In this document: positions 1-5,984 of the stretch, in pieces
How the letters are laid out: the number at the start of each line of letters is the position of its first letter
Numbering within the stretch: position 1 is the stretch's first letter
NCBI GenBank assembly: GCA_002342985.1
Contig: DDRC01000060.1
Span: forward strand, 13,192 to 19,175
DNA length: 5,984 bases
Reading direction: 5' to 3'
Source of the DNA: Flavobacteriales bacterium UBA2426
Lineage (GTDB): Bacteria > Bacteroidota > Bacteroidia > Flavobacteriales_F > PHOS-HE28
Position numbers and translations under genes: made by a program
The notes under the pieces: generated by a model
The model's input: the letters and a program-made list of their open reading frames with translations, nothing else
What the model was told of the DNA's origin: nothing
Databases searched by the model: none

Positions 1-2
1 CC

Positions 3-848
3 AACGGCACCGGCAAGTCCACGCTGGTGCGGATGATCATGGGCGAGGAGCCCTTCGACGGCGAGATCCGCCTGGGTCACAACGTGATCGTGGGCTACTA
101 TGCGCAGGACATGCCCGAGCGCATGAGCCCGCAACGCACCGTGCTGGAGACCGCCGAGGATGCGGCCAGCGAGGAGAACCGGGTGCGTGTGCGCGCCATG
201 CTCGGCGCCTTCATGTTCAGCGGCGAGGACGTGGACAAGAAGGTGAAGGTGCTGAGCGGCGGTGAGCGCGCACGCCTGGCGCTGTGCTGCATGCTGCTGA
301 AGCCGCTCAACTTCCTCATCCTCGACGAACCCACGCACCACCTGGACATCCAGAGCAAGGACGTGCTGAAGGAGGCGCTGAAGAACTACGACGGCACCTT
401 CCTGCTCGTGAGCCATGACCGGGATTTCCTCACCGGCCTCACCAACCGCATCCTCGAGCTCGACGAGTTCCGCATCCGCGACCAGCACATGGACATCCTG
501 GAGCTGATCGAGAAGCGCAAGGCCCTGCAGAGCGCGGACATCGGCCGTTCATCGGCGCGCGTGAAGGAGGAGAAGGCGGCGCGCAACAGCGATCAACGCG
601 ACAAGCGCGACCGCGACAAGGAGCGTCGTCGTGTGCAGAACCAGGTGCAACGCCTGGAGGAACAGCTGGCCGCGCTGGAACAGGAGGAGAAGCAGCTGCA
701 GGCCGAGGTGATGAAGAGCGGCCTTTCTGCCGAAGCCTTGCAGAACGGCTACGATCGCCTGGGCAAGCTGGCCGAACGCATCGCCGCAGTGATGGGCGAG
801 TGGGAGCGGGCCTCCGCCCAGCTGCAGGAGCTCGGCGAGGGCGTGTGA
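3..848 (+). CDS. ABC-F family ATP-binding protein, C-terminal part (5' end outside window)
   Basis: This is the second nucleotide-binding domain and tail of an ABC-F protein, a cytosolic ATPase family that acts on ribosomes and has no membrane domain. The frame is already open at base 3 with NGTGKST, the end of a Walker A motif, so the start and first ATPase domain lie upstream; the ATG at 27 is internal. Downstream come the signature LSGGE (252-266), Walker B FLILDEPT (from about 312), a D-loop-like HHLD, and the switch histidine in SHDRDFL (about 411). The last roughly 100 residues are charged and rich in K, E, R and Q, with leucine heptads (RLEEQLAALEQEEKQLQAEV). This is a coiled-coil C-terminal extension as in Uup-like members. 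The usual DEPTNHLD reads DEPTHHLD here. The stop is TGA at 846-848. Family assignment is firm; subfamily (Uup, YheS, EttA-like) and any antibiotic-protection role cannot be decided from this fragment. Confidence 0.95.
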   Translation, partial: NGTGKSTLVRMIMGEEPFDGEIRLGHNVIVGYYAQDMPERMSPQRTVLETAEDAASEENRVRVRAMLGAFMFSGEDVDKKVKVLSGGERARLALCCMLLKPLNFLILDEPTHHLDIQSKDVLKEALKNYDGTFLLVSHDRDFLTGLTNRILELDEFRIRDQHMDILELIEKRKALQSADIGRSSARVKEEKAARNSDQRDKRDRDKERRRVQNQVQRLEEQLAALEQEEKQLQAEVMKSGLSAEALQNGYDRLGKLAERIAAVMGEWERASAQLQELGEGV

Positions 849-946
849 GCGGACATTGCGGCGTTACCCTTCCGGGGGATGTTCAGGTGGAGCTCCCCGA
901 GCGATCGCACCTCACCTTGGATGCCCGCAAGCTGGCGATCGGTGCT

Positions 947-955
947 TATCTTTTG
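947..955 (+). promoter_or_regulatory. possible Bacteroidota -7 promoter box for the T9SS cargo gene pair
   Basis: TATCTTTTG resembles the Bacteroidota -7 consensus TAnnTTTG with one extra T. The nearest upstream TTG is at 917-919, which leaves 27 bases and is longer than the usual 17-23 spacing, so the -33 side is poor. If used, transcription would start near 960, downstream of the ATG at 956. That would favour the GTG at 1010 as the start of the next gene. This is a weak call. Confidence 0.3.
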
Positions 956-1009
956 ATGGCCTCCAGCACTGAACGGCGTCCTAGCCACCGAGAATCTCAT
1001 TGTGCAACC

Positions 1010-2458
1010 GTGACCATTGCGATAACGAAGCGCATCGTACTCCTGGTGGTTCTCCTTGTGGGGACCACCAGGGGCCTTGCCCAGGATGCCTTTGATCTGG
1101 ATGTGTCATTTCTGACTACCGTTCAACACACATATGTGAGTTCCGTTGCTGTTATGGATAATGGTCAGTTATTGGTATCCGGCGAGATGTTGTTCCAAGG
1201 GGCAGACCCATTCGTTTCGAGTTGTGGTGCGCGCCTCAACTCAGATGGATCGAGGGATGCGCTGTTCCCGCTGTATCCGCCTTGGGGCTGTGGAAAGGTG
1301 ATCAGAAGATGGAATGATCGTTTCTATGTTGATACATATGGTTTGCCTCGCCGTTTGTTACCTGATGGCTTACTTGACCCCACCTTCCAGCACCTGAACG
1401 ACAACGCCCCTCTGTTCTCCTCCTTCCAGGGCGGCGACTACCCTGGCCTGAAGGATTTCGTGATGGACAGCACGAACAGCAGCTACGCCGTGCGCAACGC
1501 GCTGATGAACGTGGCCCCCAAGGTGAGCAAGGGCATCTGGGAGCTGGTGTTCTTCACCCGCCGGCCGGCCATGAACCCGTGGCACCTGGCGCAGGCCCTG
1601 CTGGCCAACAGCCCTCTGGAGGCGCAGGTGCTGCTCTGGCTGGATACGCTGGACGTGAACCCCTTCTATAAGGAGCTGGTGCTGAATGGGCAGAACGGCG
1701 GCATGAGCATGCACACGCTCTACCGGACCGACATGGAGCACTTCTATTCGCGCAAGGCGGACCTGCTCACCCATGCGCTGGGCCGCGTGCTGCACGGGGA
1801 GGAGCCCGGCGCGGCGGCCGCATTGCTGGCGGCGCTGGACAGCCTGCCCACGGTGAGCGGCGCGCAGCGCAAGCTGGCCCTGCAACTGGCGCTCGGAGAT
1901 CTCCAGAACGCCCGCTCTCTGGTGGACGCCATGCGCATGGCCGATAGCGAGAACGGATACTGGAAGGTGCAGGACATGCTGGTGCGCGTGAAGGAGGAGA
2001 GCAAGGCATGCTCCGAGCTGACGGCCGCTGACCGCTCCCTGCTTGAGGCGATCGCGGCGGACTGGAAAGATCCCGGCCAGGCCGATGCCCAGGCCTGGCT
2101 CACTTTCATCGGCGTGGAATTCGAGGAGGATGTGGAGTTCCCGAGCGAGGGCGGTGCTAAACAGCGACGCAATGATGCGGGTACGATGGCGAACGGGGCG
2201 GTAATGACGCCACTGCGCGCCTACCCCAATCCCACCGCCGGGCCGCTGTACCTGGTGTACACCGTGCCCGAAGGCGTGGAGCAGGCGGAGCTGCGCGTGA
2301 TGGATACGATGGGACGTCTAGCATACAGCCAGCGCGTGGCGCCGCAGAACGGCATAGCCGAAATGCAGCCTCAGCAAGTGACCAGCGGCATGCACGTGGC
2401 CATGCTGCTCTGGGACGGCATCCGGGTGGGAACGGCGAAGGTGAGCCTAATCCGCTAG
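1010..2458 (+). CDS. secreted T9SS cargo protein: delta-60-like repeats fused to helical domain and type A sorting domain
   Basis: A 482-residue protein when started at GTG 1010. That start gives a compact signal peptide: K7 R8, hydrophobic core at residues 9-18, cleavage near GLA|Q at 24-25. An ATG at 956 would add 18 residues of polar N-region, and the frame is open back to 800 inside the ABC-F gene; neither suits an exported protein as well. Residues about 43-125 resemble delta-60 repeats (DNGQLLVSG, ARLNSDGSRD, LLPDGLLDPTF). Residues about 141-345 are a helix-rich segment (GGDYPGLKDF, PAMNPWHLAQALLANSP) of a kind I associate with C-terminal halves of large Bacteroidota secreted proteins. 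A linker follows. Residues about 402-482 are a T9SS type A sorting domain beginning YPNP, with RVMDTMGR, ending VSLIR. The passenger's function is unknown. Sampled GC rises from about 45% before 1380 to 62-80% after it, matching the domain boundary, so the gene may be a recombinant. The next gene begins one base after the TAG. Confidence 0.85.
   Translation: MTIAITKRIVLLVVLLVGTTRGLAQDAFDLDVSFLTTVQHTYVSSVAVMDNGQLLVSGEMLFQGADPFVSSCGARLNSDGSRDALFPLYPPWGCGKVIRRWNDRFYVDTYGLPRRLLPDGLLDPTFQHLNDNAPLFSSFQGGDYPGLKDFVMDSTNSSYAVRNALMNVAPKVSKGIWELVFFTRRPAMNPWHLAQALLANSPLEAQVLLWLDTLDVNPFYKELVLNGQNGGMSMHTLYRTDMEHFYSRKADLLTHALGRVLHGEEPGAAAALLAALDSLPTVSGAQRKLALQLALGDLQNARSLVDAMRMADSENGYWKVQDMLVRVKEESKACSELTAADRSLLEAIAADWKDPGQADAQAWLTFIGVEFEEDVEFPSEGGAKQRRNDAGTMANGAVMTPLRAYPNPTAGPLYLVYTVPEGVEQAELRVMDTMGRLAYSQRVAPQNGIAEMQPQQVTSGMHVAMLLWDGIRVGTAKVSLIR
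1040..1074 (+). repeat. hairpin-forming inverted repeat within signal-peptide codons
   Basis: CCTGGTGGT at 1042-1050 is matched perfectly by ACCACCAGG at 1064-1072. With G-T wobbles the stem extends to 1040-1054 against 1060-1074: 15 pairs, three of them wobbles, around the five-base loop CTTGT. It lies 30-64 bases after the proposed GTG start, where mRNA structure can affect early translation. The codons for a valine- and leucine-rich signal core (GTG, CTG, CTC) could produce this by chance, so a function is only inferred. Confidence 0.4.
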
Positions 2459-2459
2459 C

Positions 2460-4010
2460 ATGCGGAGGAGCGTTTGGATATGGCTGGTGCTGAGTGCTGG
2501 CCTGTGCATGCAGGCCAGCGCCCAGACCTTCAACAAGCGCTTCGACCTGTTCGGTGAGCTGCAAGCTCAAACTGCTTGGGGCGTGGAGGTGCAACCCGAC
2601 GGAAGTGCCTTGGTCGTTTTCGGTGGAGGCTATGTTCATCAGGATACCAGCTATACATCCGCCGTATCATCGGTGGTTGTGGATATTAGCGGTGCGTTCT
2701 CTGCGGGCTATCGCTTGCATCTGCCCGGTCGCAGCACATTCCCGGGCTGGGTGAATTGCTCCTCGCCGTTGGATACAGGCGGCTTCATACTTGGCGGTGG
2801 CACGGAGGCGCCAGGAGATATCCATCGCGCAACCTTGTATTGGATGTCAACGACCGGCGAAGTAGTGCATCATCGTGAGCTTGATCTTCCCGGCGGCAAC
2901 TGGATTGGGCGTGGTGGGATCCAAGCAGCGGACGGTGGGTTCCTGCTCGTGGGCGAGTACTACCCTGGCTCCGGCTTCGACGCGCTGCTGGTGAAGACCG
3001 ACGCGCAGGGCGAGGTGGAGTGGTACCACACCTACGGCGAGCCGGGCTTGCGGGAGGGGTTCGCGTCCATCGTGCCCGCCCCGTGGGGGGGATATTATGT
3101 TGGTGGCTCACGCGAAACGAGCACATGGGTCTGGGAGCCGTGGATCATTCGCGTGGATGAACTGGGCAATTTGATAGGGCAAGGAGACTATGGAAGCGCT
3201 TTTGACGACCGTCCAAATGCCCAGTTGACCCTTGCATCCAATGGCCATGTGCTTGCAGCCGGAGCCAAGCAACTTGGTCCCGGCATTCAACAGGCTCGGG
3301 CTATGCTTTACGAAGTGGATGAGAGCGGCGCCATCGTCTGGCAGAGACTCTACGGACCACTGACGCGTGCAGCATTGTTCACCGTGCAGCAGGTGCCCGG
3401 CTCCACGGACCTGATCGCTGCCGGCTTCGATGATCGCATGGAGATCGCCCAGCCGATCATGGGCACCCTTCTCCGCACCACCTCCGCCGGCGACAGCCTG
3501 TGGATGCGCAGCTATGCCTACCACGACAGCTTGGTGGACGTGGGCAACGCGGGTTTCTACGACATGCAGCCCACGCCCGATGGCGGCTTCATGGCCGTGG
3601 GCTTCGCCATGGGGCTATGGCAGCAGGGCCCCGGCGGCTGGGAGCAGGTGTACAGCCCGGATGTATGGGTGGTGAAGGTGGATGAGCATGGCTGCCTGGA
3701 GCCTGGCTGCCAGTTGGTAACGGGCATGGAGACGCAGATCACCAATTTGCGAGGTGCGCTCACGGTGGCGCCCAACCCGGTGCTGAGCGGTGGTGCGGTG
3801 CAGGTGAGCATAGCACTGCCGGAGGGCTTCGTGGCGCAAGGCGCATTGCGCATCACGGTAACCGATGCGGCCGGGCGGGTTGTGCATGAGCAAGCGGTGA
3901 GCAGCACAACCCTCAACCTCTCAACCGCCAACCTCTCAACCGGTCTGCTTCACCTGCACCTGCACGACGCCACGCGCTGGATCAGCGGGGCGAAACTCAT
4001 CGTCGATTAG
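2460..4010 (+). CDS. secreted T9SS cargo protein with beta-propeller-like repeats and type A sorting domain
   Basis: A 516-residue exported protein. Residues 1-22 form a signal peptide (MRRSVWIWLVLSAGLC start, cleavage near ASA|Q); there is no proper lipobox before C16. Residues about 30-410 carry recurring units of the form DGGF-LVG, then D-LLVKTD-G-W, for example at residues 158-185 and DGGFMAVGF at 374. Such units are typical of seven-bladed-propeller-like or delta-60/SBBP-like extracellular repeat proteins. DEHGCLEPGCQL (408-419) with two cysteines precedes the final domain, a layout common in T9SS cargo of this phylum. Residues 434-516 are a type A sorting domain: LTVAPNP, then RITVTDAAGRVV, ending GAKLIVD. 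It is normally removed after outer-membrane passage. ATG 2460 is one base after the preceding TAG, indicating co-transcription and possible translational coupling. Sampled GC alternates between about 50% and 67% along the gene. A ligand or enzyme activity cannot be read from the sequence. Confidence 0.9.
   Translation: MRRSVWIWLVLSAGLCMQASAQTFNKRFDLFGELQAQTAWGVEVQPDGSALVVFGGGYVHQDTSYTSAVSSVVVDISGAFSAGYRLHLPGRSTFPGWVNCSSPLDTGGFILGGGTEAPGDIHRATLYWMSTTGEVVHHRELDLPGGNWIGRGGIQAADGGFLLVGEYYPGSGFDALLVKTDAQGEVEWYHTYGEPGLREGFASIVPAPWGGYYVGGSRETSTWVWEPWIIRVDELGNLIGQGDYGSAFDDRPNAQLTLASNGHVLAAGAKQLGPGIQQARAMLYEVDESGAIVWQRLYGPLTRAALFTVQQVPGSTDLIAAGFDDRMEIAQPIMGTLLRTTSAGDSLWMRSYAYHDSLVDVGNAGFYDMQPTPDGGFMAVGFAMGLWQQGPGGWEQVYSPDVWVVKVDEHGCLEPGCQLVTGMETQITNLRGALTVAPNPVLSGGAVQVSIALPEGFVAQGALRITVTDAAGRVVHEQAVSSTTLNLSTANLSTGLLHLHLHDATRWISGAKLIVD
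3914..3942 (+). repeat. 15-bp-period tandem duplication in the sorting domain
   Basis: CAACCTCTCAACCG occurs at 3914-3927 and again identically at 3929-3942, a period of 15 bases. In frame it encodes NLSTA followed by NLSTG. The period is a multiple of three, so a change in copy number would keep the reading frame and only lengthen a strand or loop of the sorting domain. Confidence 0.8.
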
Positions 4011-4128
4011 ACCATCGCGATCGTCGCATTTGTCAGAGCGCGCGCGGTTTCCGTAGGCGACAGACCCAATTGCGATCGAGATAGGGATCTTCCGGTCCGT
4101 TACCTCGCCGCTCGGCTGGCATTAGTGA

Positions 4129-4155
4129 TTCGATGATGCGCGTCGCGTCATCGAA
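4129..4155 (+). promoter_or_regulatory. strong hairpin in the leader of the gldM-like gene
   Basis: TTCGATGATGCG (4129-4140) pairs with CGCGTCATCGAA (4144-4155) over 12 pairs, one a T-G wobble, around the three-base loop CGT. The outer eight pairs are a perfect inverted repeat. It ends 11 bases before the ATG at 4167, so it could lie in the 5' untranslated region or serve as a palindromic protein-binding site. No T run follows, so it does not look like an ordinary intrinsic terminator for the upstream genes. A regulatory role is inferred from placement only. Confidence 0.5.
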
Positions 4156-4166
4156 AACCACTCGAA

Positions 4167-5792
4167 ATGGCCAGCACGAAATTGCCTCCCCGGCAACAGA
4201 TGATCAACATGATGTACCTCGTGCTCACCGCCATGCTGGCGATGAACGTGAGCAAGGAGGTGCTGGACGCGTTCGCCATCATGGACGCCGAGCTGGTGCG
4301 CAGCGAGCGGGCGCACGAGCAGCGGTCCCGGGTGGAGTACACCGTGTTCGCGGAGGCGGCCCAGCGCTTCCCGGACAAGTTCGGTGCCCAACACCAACGG
4401 GCATTGCGCGTGCAGGCGATGGCCGATTCGCTGGTGCACCACATCCAGGGCATGAAGCTGCGGGCCATCGCCACCGCCGATGGGCTGGAGGTGGACGCCC
4501 TGCAGGGACGCGATGCCGATGGCCGCGACACGCTGCGTGCCCTGCTGGCCCTGGAAGCGAAGGACGACCGCGAGGTGCTGACGCGCGAACTGGTGGGCAG
4601 CGAGCCCGCCACGCCGAAGCAGGGCCCCGGCACGGCGCATGACCTGCGGTTGCGCATCGCGGCCTTCCGCGACAGTTTGAAGGCGATGGCCGGTGTGCGG
4701 GGCCAGGCCCTTGCCTCGGCATTGGACCAGCTCTTCGACCAGGGCGACCGGCGCGATGCCTCGGGCACATGGAACAATTGGGAGAGCGCCAACTTCTACG
4801 ATGTGCCGCTGGCGGCCGGTGTCGCCACGCTGAGCAAGCTGCAGGCCGACATCCGCGCGGCGGAGAACGACATGGTGAAGTGGCTCTACCGCAGTGCCGA
4901 GATGGACGATTTCCGGTTCGGTACGCTCACCGGCGCCGTGGTGCCGCAGAGCAACCTGGTCATGGCCGGCGATTCCTTCCGCGCCGATGTGTTCCTGGCG
5001 GCCTACGATCCGGAGAACCCGGCCCGCGTGCTGCTGAAGGACGGCCGTGCGCTTCCCGTGGGGACCGATGGCAAGGCCAAGCTGCGCGTGCGTGCCGATG
5101 CCGTCGGGGAGCAGCGCGTGGAGGGCGTGATGCACTTCGAGGGCCCCAACGGTGCGGTGGAGGTGCCCTATGCCACCACCTACCAGGTGATGGCGCCGCT
5201 GTTGGTGGCCTCGCCCACCAAGATGAACGTGCTGTACCGCGGGGTGGACAATCCCATCGAGCTGTCCGTGCCGGGCGTGCCGGCCGAGCGGGTCCAGGCG
5301 GGCATCAGCACGGGGCGCATCGTGCGCAGTGGCCAGGGCTGGGTGGCCAGTGGCATGAGCGGGAGCACGGCCGAGGTGTTCGCCACAGTGACCCTGCCCG
5401 ATGGCAGCACCCGGCGGGTGGGCCCCATGCGGTTCCGGGTGAAGGACCTGCCACCACCGATGGCGTTCGTCGCCGGCAAGAGCGCTCTGGATGCCCGCAT
5501 CAAGAAGGCCGAGCTGCAAGCCGCCCGGGCCGTTTTCGCCAAGCTGCCCGACAGCGAGTTCGGCGCCAAGTACGAGGTGCTTCGCTTCAGGATGATCGTG
5601 GAGCGCGGCTCCCAGCCGATCGACCGGCAAGTGACGGGCGCCGCCTTCGATGCCAACCTGCAGACCGTGCTCGGCAAGCTGCGGAACGGCGACCGGGTGA
5701 TCTTCGAGGACATCAAGGCCCGGCTGGAGGGTGCTCCGGCAGGGACACGCACCTACGATCTGGCTCCCATTTCCTGGAAAGTCGTGGATTAG
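4167..5792 (+). CDS. gldM: GldM/PorM-type T9SS motor protein, stand-alone copy
   Basis: A complete 541-residue protein of the GldM family, close to the usual length of just over 500. In known systems GldM forms, with GldL, the inner-membrane proton-driven motor of type IX secretion and gliding, and its periplasmic part reaches toward the GldK/GldN ring. The N-terminus matches the family: PPRQQMINMMYLVL with one transmembrane helix at about 12-31, then NVSKEVLDAF. R9, an arginine at the base of the helix implicated in GldL pairing in Flavobacterium, is kept. Residues about 35-255 are a mostly helical first periplasmic domain including NWESANFYDVPLAAG (204-218). Residues about 256-345 and 349-425 are beta domains (SPTKMNVLYRGVDNP at 349-363). 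Residues about 428-541 form the C-terminal domain (PPPMAFVAGKS, SEFGAKYEVLRF). The ATG at 4167 places the motif at the expected position; no clear ribosome site is visible. Unlike the usual gldKLMN operon, the gene has a 156-bp leader behind cargo genes and is followed after 39 bases by a tRNA. It may be a paralogue rather than the main gldM. Confidence 0.93.
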   Translation: MASTKLPPRQQMINMMYLVLTAMLAMNVSKEVLDAFAIMDAELVRSERAHEQRSRVEYTVFAEAAQRFPDKFGAQHQRALRVQAMADSLVHHIQGMKLRAIATADGLEVDALQGRDADGRDTLRALLALEAKDDREVLTRELVGSEPATPKQGPGTAHDLRLRIAAFRDSLKAMAGVRGQALASALDQLFDQGDRRDASGTWNNWESANFYDVPLAAGVATLSKLQADIRAAENDMVKWLYRSAEMDDFRFGTLTGAVVPQSNLVMAGDSFRADVFLAAYDPENPARVLLKDGRALPVGTDGKAKLRVRADAVGEQRVEGVMHFEGPNGAVEVPYATTYQVMAPLLVASPTKMNVLYRGVDNPIELSVPGVPAERVQAGISTGRIVRSGQGWVASGMSGSTAEVFATVTLPDGSTRRVGPMRFRVKDLPPPMAFVAGKSALDARIKKAELQAARAVFAKLPDSEFGAKYEVLRFRMIVERGSQPIDRQVTGAAFDANLQTVLGKLRNGDRVIFEDIKARLEGAPAGTRTYDLAPISWKVVD

Positions 5793-5815
5793 GCGGAGGA
5801 TGAGCCGCCGATGCC

Positions 5816-5823
5816 TATATTTG
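5816..5823 (+). promoter_or_regulatory. -7 promoter box (TATATTTG) of the tRNA gene
   Basis: TATATTTG matches the Bacteroidota -7 consensus TAnnTTTG exactly and ends eight bases before the mature tRNA, leaving a leader of only a few bases. A good -33 TTG is missing; the nearest candidate is TTA at 5789-5791, spaced 24 bases. The box suggests the tRNA has its own promoter instead of depending on read-through from the gldM-like gene. Confidence 0.7.
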
Positions 5824-5831
5824 CGGTCCAT

Positions 5832-5907
<76 letters not shown>

Positions 5908-5912
5908 AAGAG

Positions 5913-5946
5913 AAGGCCCCGGAATCCCTTTCGGATCCGGGGCCTT
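5913..5946 (+). terminator. intrinsic terminator hairpin after the tRNA
   Basis: AAGGCCCCGGAATCC (5913-5927) pairs with GGATCCGGGGCCTT (5933-5946): 14 pairs with one bulged A, around the loop CTTTC. It begins five bases after the tRNA CCA end. The following T run is short (CGACTTTCT), but the A-rich start and T-ending arm supply extra A-T pairs. A GC-rich stem of this kind directly after a tRNA is most simply the end of the transcript. Confidence 0.8.
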
Positions 5947-5967
5947 CGACTTTCTCCATCGTGCGAT

Positions 5968-5982
5968 GCCGGCCGGCCGGCC
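5968..5982. repeat. short GGCC tandem run at window edge
   Basis: GCC followed by three GGCC units; bases 5968-5981 read the same on both strands. It is cut off shortly after by the window end, so whether it is part of a longer repeat, a hairpin or the start of the next gene cannot be judged. Confidence 0.5.
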
Positions 5983-5984
5983 GA

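Noticed and set aside
874..900. CGGGG/CCCCG arms after the ABC-F stop as a terminator
   Set aside because: Only about five pairs with a long loop and no following T run.
800..1009. Upstream extension of the first cargo gene to ATG 800 or ATG 956
   Set aside because: Starting at 800 overlaps the ABC-F gene by 49 bases and puts about 70 non-conserved residues before the signal peptide. The ATG at 956 gives an 18-residue polar extension and overlaps a possible -7 box. GTG 1010 gives a normal signal peptide, though 956 is not excluded.
1370..1885. Minus-strand 171-codon open frame within the first cargo gene
   Set aside because: Low-complexity arginine-, glutamine- and histidine-rich translation, a shadow of the GC-rich + strand codons.
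2505..2507. Cysteine 16 in the signal peptide of the second cargo protein as a lipoprotein attachment site
   Set aside because: The residue before it is leucine (AGLC), which does not fit a lipobox, and a good ASA|Q cleavage site follows.
4023..4032. TTTG-containing stretch as a promoter for the gldM-like gene
   Set aside because: The expected TA two bases before TTTG is CG, so it matches only the right half of the consensus.
4011..4128. Terminator or small gene between the second cargo gene and the hairpin
   Set aside because: Only short palindromes such as ATCGCGAT (4014-4021) and a GC-alternating run are present; no stem with a T run and no convincing small open frame.

Overview
The window looks like a chromosomal piece of a GC-rich member of the Bacteroidota, probably Flavobacteriales-like. 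Three things point there. Two neighbouring proteins carry C-terminal type IX secretion (T9SS) sorting domains. A full-length GldM/PorM-type T9SS motor protein is present. A TAnnTTTG-type -7 promoter box sits just ahead of a tRNA gene. Shine-Dalgarno sequences are weak or absent, as is usual in this phylum. Everything recognisable is on the + strand.

Layout: (1) positions 3-848 hold the 3' part of an ABC-F translation-factor ATPase gene that begins upstream of the window. (2) 849-1009 is a 161-bp gap with a possible weak promoter. (3) 1010-2458 and 2460-4010 are two secreted T9SS cargo genes separated by one base and probably co-transcribed. The first appears chimeric: a lower-GC signal peptide plus delta-60-like repeat segment joined to a GC-rich helical domain and sorting domain. 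The second is a beta-propeller-like repeat protein with alternating GC composition. (4) 4011-4166 is a 156-bp leader with no recognisable promoter but a strong 12-bp hairpin ending 11 bases before the next start codon. (5) 4167-5792 is a complete gldM-like gene standing alone, without gldL before it or gldN directly after it. (6) 5816-5946 is a compact tRNA unit: -7 box, initiator tRNA-fMet(CAU) and a GC-rich terminator hairpin. (7) The window ends in a short GGCC repeat.

How the parts relate: the two cargo genes encode products that would leave the cell through T9SS, and GldM is part of the energised motor of that system (known for the family). Their adjacency makes a functional link tempting but does not prove one. 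No gap without a gene exceeds 300 bases. I see no CRISPR array, insertion sequence, phage gene or toxin-antitoxin pair, and no clearly undescribed multi-gene system. The most notable items are the stand-alone GldM, the apparent domain swap in the first cargo gene, and the hairpin in the gldM leader.
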